From positions 1 to 59,795 of the forward strand of contig JAITRW010000038.1 in NCBI GenBank assembly GCA_031288175.1: a stretch of DNA of 59,795 nt, read 5' to 3'. This DNA is from Tannerellaceae bacterium (GTDB lineage Bacteria > Bacteroidota > Bacteroidia > Bacteroidales > Tannerellaceae). The notes below the pieces were generated by a model. The model was not told the DNA's origin. It was given only the letters and a program-made list of their open reading frames with translations, and made no database searches. Position numbers and translations under genes: made by a program. Positions 14,829-22,629 of this stretch are shown one piece after another. Each line of letters opens with the position of its first letter. Position 1 is the first letter of the stretch.

Positions 14829-16808
14829 ATGCGGAAGTACCTTACCCATGCAATATCTCTCGTTTTGCTTCTTGTGTGTGTGGCAGGGTGCAAGACGGCC
14901 AAGCTGTCCGATGCGGAAGAGAAGCATCGGGCAGGTGAGTATTTCGAGGCAGCTTCCATTTACCGTAAAGTTTATACCAAAACAAAACCTCAGGAACCGG
15001 ACTTGCGGGCTTACGTAGCCTTTCGCATGGGCGAGTGCAATCGCCTCATCAATAACACCTCACGAGCCGTTGCCGCTTACCTCAACGCACACCGTTACCA
15101 CTATCCCGACAGCACTGTCCTCCTTCGTATTGCCCAGACCTACCACAAGCAGGGACGTTACACCGAAGCGTTTACCTATTACGACCGGTTCCTTACCCTT
15201 GCCCCCTCCCACCCCATCGCCCTTGCAGGACGTCAAGGTTCTCTTGACGCTCCTCTGTGGAAGGAAAACCCTACTCCTTACATCGTGCAGCGCATGGACA
15301 AGTTCAATTCTCGCAAAGGAGAGTTCTGCCCCATGCTTACAGGAACGGATTTCGATCAACTTTACTTCGCCTCTTCCCGTCCCGTCAAAGACAAAGATTT
15401 AACCGCCAGTCCGATTACCGGCCTCAATACTAACGATTTCTATCTTGTCCGTCGCGATGAGAGCGGCCTCTGGCAGAAACCCGAACTCATCGAAGGCGAA
15501 CTCAATACTGATTTCGACGAAGGTACCCCTTCTTTCTCTTCCGACGGAAACATTATGTACTATACTTTCTGTTCGCAGGACATAGAAACGGGCGCTCCAC
15601 GTACAGCGGAGATCTATCGTTCCAACCGTAGCAATGCGCAGTGGAGTAAAGGGGAGAAGATCATTCTGCTTAAAGACAGTAGCACGACACTCGCGCATCC
15701 TGCGCTTTCGCCGGACGGTGTTTACCTCTATTTTATCTCGGATATGATAGGGGGATATGGGGGAAAGGACATTTACCGGGCCCGGGTAACCGAAAGCGGC
15801 TTTGGGATGCTTGAAAATCTTGGGCCGGATATTAATACTGTGGGAGATGAGATGTTCCCCTATCTGCATAAAACTGGGGATCTATACTTTTCATCCGACG
15901 GGCACCCTGGGCTGGGCGGACTTGACCTGTTTAAAGCTGTGGAGGACAGTTCAAGGAATTGGCAGGTGCGTAATATGGGCGTACCCATTAATTCCTTTGG
16001 GGATGATTTCGGGATTACGTTTGGAAGAGACACAGCGGAGGGTTTCTTTTCATCGAACAGGAATGACGGGCGGGGCTATGACCATATTTATAGTTTCCGG
16101 TGTCCTACGGCAGAGATTATAGTGGAAGGGGTTGTGCTGGATATAAATGACCAGGTGTTGGAAGAAGGCGTTGTGCGTATAGTGGGGAAAGACGGATTGA
16201 ACGTGCGGAGCGGTGTGCGGAAAGATGGCTATTATCGAATTACGGTTAGTCGCGGTCAGGAATATGTCATGATGGCCGGTGCGCGTGGGCATCTTAATCA
16301 GCACCACGTTTTTAAGACAACTCTTGAGGAAGAGACCTATGAGGTGGATTTTTTCCTGGCACCCATCAGCCAGGCGGTTGTGATAGAGAACATTTTTTAT
16401 GACTTTGACAGGGCTAGCCTTCGCCTTGCGTCGCGTACATCCCTGGACACGGTGATACGAATGCTGGAAGATAACCCGCACATTACAATAGAACTGTCGG
16501 CACATACAGATCGTAAAGGATCGCAAGAATATAACCGGCGACTGTCTGCACGCCGGGCGCAATCGGTAGTTGATTATCTGATTAAGGGCGGAATAGCGGA
16601 GGATCGTCTTGTGGCCAGAGGGTATGGGAAAGACGAGCCGCTGGTTGTGACTAAACGTATGGCGGAAAAATATCCTTTTCTGCGGGAAGGGGATATACTG
16701 ACGGAAGAATTTATTGTCATCCTGCCGATAGAGCAGCAAGAGTTGGCGGATCAGCTTAATCGTCGTACGGAATTCAAGGTCCTTCGCACCAATTACGGTC
16801 TTTATTAA
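14829..16808 (+). CDS. PorE-like lipoprotein (TPR, PD40 propeller, CRD, OmpA domains)
   Basis: The 659-residue protein has a lipoprotein signal with the lipobox Cys in LLVCVAGCKT. TPR-like helices follow (residues about 27-135). Next is a PD40/WD40-type beta-propeller with repeated SPDGxxLYF-like strands (FSSDGNIMYYT, LSPDGVYLYFIS, LYFSSDGHPGLGG). Then come a short carboxypeptidase-regulatory-like domain (IIVEGVVLDINDQVLEEGVVRI) and a C-terminal OmpA peptidoglycan-binding domain (YDFDRASLR, SAHTDRKGSQEYNRRLSARRAQSV). This order matches PorE of the type IX secretion system, which anchors the machinery to peptidoglycan. Related paralogues with similar domains exist, so the specific role is inferred. 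Confidence 0.75.
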   Translation: MRKYLTHAISLVLLLVCVAGCKTAKLSDAEEKHRAGEYFEAASIYRKVYTKTKPQEPDLRAYVAFRMGECNRLINNTSRAVAAYLNAHRYHYPDSTVLLRIAQTYHKQGRYTEAFTYYDRFLTLAPSHPIALAGRQGSLDAPLWKENPTPYIVQRMDKFNSRKGEFCPMLTGTDFDQLYFASSRPVKDKDLTASPITGLNTNDFYLVRRDESGLWQKPELIEGELNTDFDEGTPSFSSDGNIMYYTFCSQDIETGAPRTAEIYRSNRSNAQWSKGEKIILLKDSSTTLAHPALSPDGVYLYFISDMIGGYGGKDIYRARVTESGFGMLENLGPDINTVGDEMFPYLHKTGDLYFSSDGHPGLGGLDLFKAVEDSSRNWQVRNMGVPINSFGDDFGITFGRDTAEGFFSSNRNDGRGYDHIYSFRCPTAEIIVEGVVLDINDQVLEEGVVRIVGKDGLNVRSGVRKDGYYRITVSRGQEYVMMAGARGHLNQHHVFKTTLEEETYEVDFFLAPISQAVVIENIFYDFDRASLRLASRTSLDTVIRMLEDNPHITIELSAHTDRKGSQEYNRRLSARRAQSVVDYLIKGGIAEDRLVARGYGKDEPLVVTKRMAEKYPFLREGDILTEEFIVILPIEQQELADQLNRRTEFKVLRTNYGLY

Positions 16809-16959
16809 ATTAATTAGTTGCCGACATACCTGAGCCGTTTATCTATGTAGAAACGTTTTTTTATGCTTGAAAACTTTTTATGGAGAAAAATACCATAAAC
16901 GTGGTATACACATAAGTGGAATAAATTACTGTCTTTGCTGAGTAAAAATATACAGGGTT

Positions 16960-18609
16960 ATGGAAAAAAAATACTTGGGATTAGGGGTGCTGCTTCCGGG
17001 GATGGCGTTAGGAGAGAATAGTGCGGAAGAAGAGAAGAAAGATAATAGGCCGAACATTATCCTCATAGTGGCGGATGATTTGGGGTATTCGGATTTAGGA
17101 GCGTACGGGGGAGAAATACATACGCCGAATATAGACAAGTTGGCGTACGAGGGGATACGCTTTAGGCAGTTTTATAACAATTCTATCAGCGCGCCTACGC
17201 GTGCGTCATTGTTGACGGGGCAGTATGCAACGAAGGCAGGGATAGGCTATTTCAGTGTAAATTTAGGCTTACCGGCGTACCAGGGGTTTTTGAACAAAGA
17301 ATCTTTAACGTTAGGGGAAGTATTACACCAGGGGGGTTATCAAACCTATTTATCGGGCAAATGGCATGTAGGAGAAAACAAGGAAGGTAATAAATACCCC
17401 GTAGATAGAGGGTTTGACCACTCTTTTGGAATACTCGGGGGCGCTTCCACGTATTTTTACGGGAACGGATATGCAGGTGCAGTGAATCCGGGGCCACTGG
17501 TGAGGGATAAGGAAGTAATCTCATGCAGTGAGGACAGTAATTTTTACTTTACGGATGAGATTACGGAGCATGCGATACAATATATAAACGATGCACAGAA
17601 AAAAAAGAATCCGTTCTTTCTATATTTGGCGTATACAGCACCACATTGGCCGTTGCAGGCGCGTACGGAGGATATTGCCTTATATAAAGGGCGTTATGAT
17701 GTCGGGTGGGATACCATTCGCAAACAACGCAAACAGCGTCTAAAAGATTTAGAGTTGATAGGGGACGGGGTTACTGTGGCGGAAAAAGACAGCGATGTGC
17801 CGCCATGGAAAGACTTGACGCGTGAAGAAAAAAAATTGTGGGCGGAAAAGATGGAGATCTACGCGGCGATGGTCACCAGGATGGATAGTGGCATCGGCGC
17901 GGTGATACGCACGCTACGCGAGGTGGGTGAATTAGAAAATACGTTGATTCTGTTTATGTCCGACAACGGAGCGCCTGCGGAAGAGGTGGCAGGGCAATTC
18001 GGCAAGGTCGTTAACAGCGGTCCCATAGGGACGGCAGGCTCATTTGAATCGCAGGGAGTACAATGGTCGCACGTATCAAACACGCCGTTTAGGGGTTATA
18101 AATCATATGCGTACGAAGGAGGAATATGCTCGCCATTTATCGCTTGGTACCCGAAGCATATATCTGGCAATGAGATCGTAGACGGACGCGGGCACATTAT
18201 AGATATAGCCCCTACGTTGTATGAAATTGCCAAAGTGGATTATCCCACACATTTTAACAATACTGTGTCTCATAAGCTCCCTGGAAAAAGCCTGGAAAAG
18301 GTGCTATATACTCAAACAGAGTTGGATAATCGACCGCTTTTCTGGGAACGCGCCGGCAACAAAGCCGTGAGGTATGGAAAATATAAGTTAGTATCTATTT
18401 ATCCGTCCTATAAATGGCAACTCTATGACCTGGAAAAAGATGGCGGCGAAACAAACGATATATCCTCAGAGAACCTCGAAATAGTAGAGTTCTTGACGTT
18501 TCTCTATTTCGACTGGGCAATACAGAATGATGTCGTTCCCTTTGATTTGATACGTCCTAAAGAACCCCTCTTAAAGCCGGTGCATGAGCGTGGACACACA
18601 GTATATTAG
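16960..18609 (+). CDS. Sulfatase, serine-type (anSME-dependent)
   Basis: The 549-residue protein is an alkaline-phosphatase-fold sulfatase. VADDLGYSD carries metal-binding Asp residues. SAPTRASLLTGQ is the sulfatase signature, with Ser rather than Cys as the residue to become formylglycine. KWHVG and FMSDNGAP are further active-site blocks. A short hydrophobic N-terminus (about residues 5-17) may be an atypical signal peptide. The serine type requires an anaerobic maturase, which is the next gene, 3 bp downstream. The substrate is unknown; host or plant sulfated glycans, or sulfate esters in general, are possible. The 151-bp upstream gap shows no exact TAnnTTTG box. Confidence 0.88.
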   Translation: MEKKYLGLGVLLPGMALGENSAEEEKKDNRPNIILIVADDLGYSDLGAYGGEIHTPNIDKLAYEGIRFRQFYNNSISAPTRASLLTGQYATKAGIGYFSVNLGLPAYQGFLNKESLTLGEVLHQGGYQTYLSGKWHVGENKEGNKYPVDRGFDHSFGILGGASTYFYGNGYAGAVNPGPLVRDKEVISCSEDSNFYFTDEITEHAIQYINDAQKKKNPFFLYLAYTAPHWPLQARTEDIALYKGRYDVGWDTIRKQRKQRLKDLELIGDGVTVAEKDSDVPPWKDLTREEKKLWAEKMEIYAAMVTRMDSGIGAVIRTLREVGELENTLILFMSDNGAPAEEVAGQFGKVVNSGPIGTAGSFESQGVQWSHVSNTPFRGYKSYAYEGGICSPFIAWYPKHISGNEIVDGRGHIIDIAPTLYEIAKVDYPTHFNNTVSHKLPGKSLEKVLYTQTELDNRPLFWERAGNKAVRYGKYKLVSIYPSYKWQLYDLEKDGGETNDISSENLEIVEFLTFLYFDWAIQNDVVPFDLIRPKEPLLKPVHERGHTVY

Positions 18610-18612
18610 TCC

Positions 18613-19848
18613 ATGATAGCTGCACCTTTTGCTCACTCGTTTTATATGATTGCCAAGCCCGTAGGCGCTCAATGCAATATGGATTGTGCTTATTGCTATT
18701 ACTTGGATAAGCGCGCTCTTTACAACAAAGGACAGCCCGCCATGCCGGAGGATATATTAGAGCGTTTTATAGATCAATATATCGGTGCACAAACACAAAA
18801 TAATGTCCTTTTTACCTGGCATGGCGGCGAAGCCTTACTGCGCAAGATGGATTTCTTTCACAAAGCATTGAGTCTCCAACAACACTACGGCAGGAAATAT
18901 ACAATAGAGAACAGTATACAAACCAATGGCTCTTTGCTGACAGACGACTGGTGCCGTTTTTTCCATGACAATCATTTCCTTGTAGGCATCTCTATTGATG
19001 GACCTCTTCACATGCACGACCGCTATCGGCGCATGAAGAATGGAAATTCTTCCTTCTACCATGTAATGCGCGGTGTAGAAAAGCTACAACGTTTTGACGT
19101 GGAATTTAATGTGCTTGCAACCGTAAATGATTATAATGTACACTATCCCTTGGAATGCTACTCCTTCTTTAAAGAGAATGGCTTCCGTTATATACAGTTC
19201 ACCCCCATTGTAGAACGGCTTAATGGTATACCGGCCCCTTACAACGTCACCCCCGATGACTGGGGAAATTTTCTTATTACTATCTTTAACGAATGGATAC
19301 AGCATGACGTCGCTTCTATCTTTGTCAACTACTTTGATAATGCTCTGGCGAGCTGGACAGGACACCCTGCCGACACTTGTATATTTGCACAGACCTGTGG
19401 ACATTCCGGTGTGATAGAACATAATGGCGATGTGTACAGTTGCGATCATTTTGTAAATACATGGAATAAACTTGGAAATATTCGTACCTCCACGCTGATA
19501 GATATGATGTATTCGGAGAGACAGCTTATCTTCGGGCAAGACAAACGCGAAAGGTTATGCGAGACTTGCCGTCAATGTGAATACCTTTTTGCCTGTCACG
19601 GTGAATGTCCTAAAAATCGTATCGCGAATGAAAACGGCTCTTTGCTCAATTACCTTTGCTCCGGCTACCTTCGTTTTTTTCACCACATTACCCCTGCTAT
19701 GGAATTTATGAAGCACGAATTGATACACCACCGTCCGCCTGCCAATATTATGAAGGCCATTTCGTCAAACAACATAGATTTCCGACAAAATGACGGAAGC
19801 GCTATGCATATCTCCGCTAAGGGGAGGAGCGAGTTTGGTCACGCGTAA
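18613..19848 (+). CDS. Anaerobic sulfatase-maturating enzyme (anSME), radical SAM
   Basis: The 411-residue protein has the radical SAM cluster CNMDCAYCYYLDK near residue 25, GISIDGP with the probable catalytic Asp, and two further cysteine groups (CIFAQTCG...YSCDHF and CETCRQCEYLFACHGECPKN, then YLCSGY) that hold the auxiliary [4Fe-4S] clusters of the SPASM domain. It oxidises the active-site Ser of the neighbouring sulfatase to formylglycine. It is co-transcribed with the sulfatase. Its last 84 bp overlap the 3' end of folB on the opposite strand, so both C-termini are read from the same DNA. Confidence 0.92.
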   Translation: MIAAPFAHSFYMIAKPVGAQCNMDCAYCYYLDKRALYNKGQPAMPEDILERFIDQYIGAQTQNNVLFTWHGGEALLRKMDFFHKALSLQQHYGRKYTIENSIQTNGSLLTDDWCRFFHDNHFLVGISIDGPLHMHDRYRRMKNGNSSFYHVMRGVEKLQRFDVEFNVLATVNDYNVHYPLECYSFFKENGFRYIQFTPIVERLNGIPAPYNVTPDDWGNFLITIFNEWIQHDVASIFVNYFDNALASWTGHPADTCIFAQTCGHSGVIEHNGDVYSCDHFVNTWNKLGNIRTSTLIDMMYSERQLIFGQDKRERLCETCRQCEYLFACHGECPKNRIANENGSLLNYLCSGYLRFFHHITPAMEFMKHELIHHRPPANIMKAISSNNIDFRQNDGSAMHISAKGRSEFGHA

Positions 19849-20130
19849 CGTGACGGCAGTAAGTTGCGGAAAAGTACACTTAAGAATAGTAAGGATACGT
19901 CCGGCCAAATGTTCAAGAAGATGAGAAGGGATACTCATTTCGTGACGAACGAGATCGTAAACGACGGCATAGCTAATGGTATCGTCAAGATTGTCGGTTA
20001 TCGTAGCTTTTTCAAAAGGAACAGAGAGAAGGAGGTCAACGGTAAAGTCGTTACCCGTCAATCTCTCCTGCTCGTTGACACCATGATAGGAGAAAAAGCG
20101 CATCTGATTTAGTTCAATTTGAGTGGTCAT
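19765..20130 (-). CDS. folB: Dihydroneopterin aldolase
   Basis: The 121-residue protein starts MTTQIELNQMRFFSYHGVNEQER, the FolB signature including FxxxHGV. It has DLVRHEM and LEHLAGRIL in the middle and VTLRVTKLAPPLSGDMHSASV near the end. FolB splits dihydroneopterin to 6-hydroxymethyl-dihydropterin in folate synthesis and forms octamers. Its start overlaps the stop of the upstream nucleotidyltransferase gene by 4 bp. Its 3' end overlaps the anSME gene tail to tail by 84 bp. Confidence 0.9.
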   Translation of the reverse strand: MTTQIELNQMRFFSYHGVNEQERLTGNDFTVDLLLSVPFEKATITDNLDDTISYAVVYDLVRHEMSIPSHLLEHLAGRILTILKCTFPQLTAVTLRVTKLAPPLSGDMHSASVILSEIYVV

Positions 20131-21566
20131 GAAGTAGGTAAAGGAATACCGAGTTTTTGTGCCGTTTCTAAGAGGAAGCAGCGGGCTGTCTCGTAGTCGT
20201 TGGGGATAATCCCGTCGAGGATAGCGTCTTTGAGAGCAGTTTTCAGTTGACCGACAGGAGGGGAAGGGGGTAACCCGAAGATAGACATAATCTCTTCGCC
20301 GGAGATAGGTGGTTGAAAGTTACGAATACGGTCTTTTTCTTCGATGACAATCATCTTTTCCCTGACGAGACGGAAATTATCTATGTAACGGCGTACTTTA
20401 GCAGGGTTTTTACTGGTAATATCCGCTTCACAGAGAATCATAAGGTGTTCGAAATCATCTCCGGCGTCAAAAAGCAACCTGCGTAGAGCAGAGTCGGTAA
20501 TTTCTTCGTCGGAAAGTACAATAGGGCGCATATGCAGGTCCACCATTTTTTGGACGTAACGTAACTTAGCGTCGGTAGGCAAGCGAAGACGTCGGAAGAT
20601 AGTATTGACCATTCGCGCACCGACATAATTGTGATTGTGGAAAGTCCATCCGAGGCGGTTATCCCACCGTTTGACAACAGGTTTGGCGATATCGTGCAGG
20701 ATAGCGCTCCAGCGTAGCCAAAGGTCTTGGGACTGTCGAGCTACTTTGTCAAGGACAAGGAGTGTGTGCGCAAAGTTATCCTTGTGCCCTATACCTTCAC
20801 GTGTTTCGACGCCTTTGAGTGCAGAGAGTTCAGGGACAATAAGCTGGAGTAGGCCTGTACGGTCAAGTAGATCGAAGCCGACGGAAGGACGGGGAGAGAG
20901 GATAATTTTGTTCAGTTCGTCAGTGATACGTTCCGGAGAAACAATAGAGAGACGTTGGGTATTACGTACAATGGCATCGAAAGTATCGGGGTGAATGAAA
21001 AAGCCGAGTTGCGAGGCGAAACGTACGGCACGCATCATGCGAAGAGGATCGTCGTCAAAGGTGATGTCGGGATTGAGGGGAGTCCGTATAGTGAGGCTTT
21101 CAAGATCACTCAGACCGCCAAAAGGGTCAATGAGTTGCCCGAAGTCGGCAACGTTAAGGGAGATCGCCATGGCGTTGATTGTAAAATCTCGTCGATTCTG
21201 GTCATCTTCGAGGGTACCGTCTTCCACAACAGGTTTGCGAGAGTTTCGGTTGTAAGACTCTTTCCTTGCACCGACGAACTCCATTTCAAGGCCTGCTCCT
21301 TTGACTTGTGCGGTACCGAAAGTCCGAAAGACAGAGAGGCGCGCTCCCCTACCAAGTTTGGCTACCACAGCGGAAGCAAGTTCGATACCACTACCTACGG
21401 TGACAATATCTATGTCTTTTGACGGCCTACGTAGGCAGATGTCACGGACAAAACCTCCTATGACATAGGTAGGCAGATGGAGTTCGGCAGCAGCTTCCGC
21501 TACGAGACGGAAAGGTTTCGTAGTGAGTAATTTCTCTACACCGTATATACTATCCAGAATAGGCAT
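20127..21566 (-). CDS. CCA tRNA nucleotidyltransferase / poly(A) polymerase family with HD domain
   Basis: The 479-residue protein has the class II nucleotidyltransferase head: YVIGGFVRDICLRRPSKDIDIV with the GG and DxD catalytic pair, and RRDFTINAMAI. These are followed by the tRNA-binding neck DPLRMMRAVRFASQLGF. An HD phosphohydrolase domain follows (HKDNFAHTLLVLD, SAILHDIAKP). The family adds or repairs the 3' CCA of tRNAs. This fits the neighbouring tRNA-Gly gene, which does not encode CCA, although every tRNA in the cell would be a substrate. It is translationally coupled to folB. Confidence 0.88.
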   Translation of the reverse strand: MPILDSIYGVEKLLTTKPFRLVAEAAAELHLPTYVIGGFVRDICLRRPSKDIDIVTVGSGIELASAVVAKLGRGARLSVFRTFGTAQVKGAGLEMEFVGARKESYNRNSRKPVVEDGTLEDDQNRRDFTINAMAISLNVADFGQLIDPFGGLSDLESLTIRTPLNPDITFDDDPLRMMRAVRFASQLGFFIHPDTFDAIVRNTQRLSIVSPERITDELNKIILSPRPSVGFDLLDRTGLLQLIVPELSALKGVETREGIGHKDNFAHTLLVLDKVARQSQDLWLRWSAILHDIAKPVVKRWDNRLGWTFHNHNYVGARMVNTIFRRLRLPTDAKLRYVQKMVDLHMRPIVLSDEEITDSALRRLLFDAGDDFEHLMILCEADITSKNPAKVRRYIDNFRLVREKMIVIEEKDRIRNFQPPISGEEIMSIFGLPPSPPVGQLKTALKDAILDGIIPNDYETARCFLLETAQKLGIPLPTS

Positions 21567-21582
21567 CCTTTTAGATTATATT

Positions 21583-21617
21583 AAAAAGCAAGGGCGCTCA
21601 CTGCAGAACGCCCCTGC
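21583..21617 (-). terminator. Intrinsic terminator of the tRNA-Gly transcript
   Basis: Read on the minus strand, GCAGGGGCG (21617-21609) pairs with CGCCCTTGC (21596-21588) around a 12-nt loop and is followed by TTTTT. The first arm of this stem is also complementary to the sequence just upstream of the tRNA (21732-21747). Confidence 0.65.
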
Positions 21618-21651
21618 AAAAAAGCAACCCGCGGGGAAGCGGATTACGACG

Positions 21652-21724
21652 AGCGGTAAGCGAGACTCGAACTCGTGACCCTCAGCTTGGGAAGCTGATG
21701 CTCTACCAACTGAGCTACTACCGC
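21652..21724 (-). tRNA. tRNA-Gly (anticodon CCC)
   Basis: The minus strand reads GCGGTAG-TA-GCTC-loop-GAGC, anticodon stem TCAGC/GCTGA with loop TTCCCAA (anticodon CCC, codon GGG), variable GGGTC, T-arm with TTCGAGT, and acceptor TTACCGC with discriminator T. CCA is not encoded. The first T-stem pair (A-C) and the last acceptor pair (G-T) are imperfect. The gene is surrounded by a 16-bp inverted repeat (21610-21625 and 21732-21747, one mismatch) and has its own promoter and terminator. Confidence 0.95.
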
Positions 21725-21746
21725 ACGACGAGCATTTTTGCAGGGG

Positions 21747-21754
21747 CAAAAGTA
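21747..21754 (-). promoter_or_regulatory. -7 box TACTTTTG of tRNA-Gly
   Basis: TACTTTTG on the minus strand lies 23 bp upstream of the tRNA 5' end and matches the Bacteroidota consensus. Confidence 0.6.
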
Positions 21755-21800
21755 CACAACATTTCGATGCTTCCAACGTTTTTCTGAAAAAAGTAGTCTT

Positions 21801-22583
21801 ATGGGAGAAGAATCAAAGGAGAAACTGACAGTTGTGAAGGTAGGGGGACGCATCGTAGAAGAAGAAGAAACATTAGATGAACTGCTGACAGACTTCGGTT
21901 GGTTAGAGGGTTACAAAATATTGGTCCACGGGGGAGGACGTTCGGCAACCAAGCTGGCTACACAGCTTGGGATAGAGAGTCGAATGGTGAATGGCCGTCG
22001 GGTGACGGATGCAGAGATGCTCCGGGTGGTCGTGATGGTGTACGGGGGATGGGTGAATAAGCGTATCGTGGCGGGTTTACAATCGTTAGGAATCAATGCA
22101 GTGGGTTTAACAGGAGCGGATATGAATATAATCCGTTCGGAACGCCGTGCTGTAGGGGAAGTAGATTACGGTTTTGTAGGCGACGTGCGTGCCGTGCGAG
22201 GCGATGTATTGGAACGGCTTATGCGTGAAGATATGGTTCCCGTACTTGCTCCGCTGACTCACGACAGACAAGGAAATATACTCAACACCAATGCAGATAC
22301 GATCGCGGGAGAAACGGCGAAAGCGTTATCACAAGCATTTGATGTAACGCTGATGTATTGTTTCGAAAAACGCGGTGTACTGATGGACGAATCCGATGAG
22401 AAGAGCGTTATTCCGGAAATAGACTATCTGCTGTTCAGGCAGTATGTACGTGAGGGAATTATTCAAGGTGGGATGATCCCGAAGTTGGAGAATGCTTTTG
22501 AGGCGATTGAAACCGGTGTCAAAGAAGTGATTATCACCCATCCGGAAGGGATTCGGACAGGTATAGGGACACGAGTAAGGTGA
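21801..22583 (+). CDS. argB: Acetylglutamate kinase family protein ArgB
   Basis: The protein starts MGEESKEKLTVVKVGGRIVEEE; I chose the ATG at 21801 because the upstream in-frame extension (from 21738) covers the tRNA promoter and does not look like protein. The amino-acid kinase blocks are present: KVGG, LVHGGGRSATKL for phosphate binding, NGRRVTDAEML for substrate, and NTNADTIAGETAKAL for nucleotide binding. ArgB phosphorylates N-acetylglutamate in arginine synthesis; Bacteroidales may use N-succinylated intermediates. It is transcribed away from the tRNA gene and followed by an M23 peptidase gene after 46 bp. Confidence 0.92.
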   Translation: MGEESKEKLTVVKVGGRIVEEEETLDELLTDFGWLEGYKILVHGGGRSATKLATQLGIESRMVNGRRVTDAEMLRVVVMVYGGWVNKRIVAGLQSLGINAVGLTGADMNIIRSERRAVGEVDYGFVGDVRAVRGDVLERLMREDMVPVLAPLTHDRQGNILNTNADTIAGETAKALSQAFDVTLMYCFEKRGVLMDESDEKSVIPEIDYLLFRQYVREGIIQGGMIPKLENAFEAIETGVKEVIITHPEGIRTGIGTRVR

Positions 22584-22616
22584 GCCGGAAATAGGGAATA
22601 AGGCGGCAAAAAGGGT

Positions 22617-22624
22617 TACTTTTG
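22617..22624 (+). promoter_or_regulatory. -7 box TACTTTTG for the M23 peptidase/tamB pair
   Basis: TACTTTTG ends 5 nt before the GTG start codon at 22630, which implies a leaderless or nearly leaderless transcript. Confidence 0.55.
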
Positions 22625-22629
22625 TCTTT

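Noticed and set aside
21646-21733. Direct repeat ACGACGAGC on both sides of tRNA-Gly as a possible attachment site
   Set aside because: Only 9 bp long, no integrase or mobile genes nearby, and the interval contains just the tRNA.
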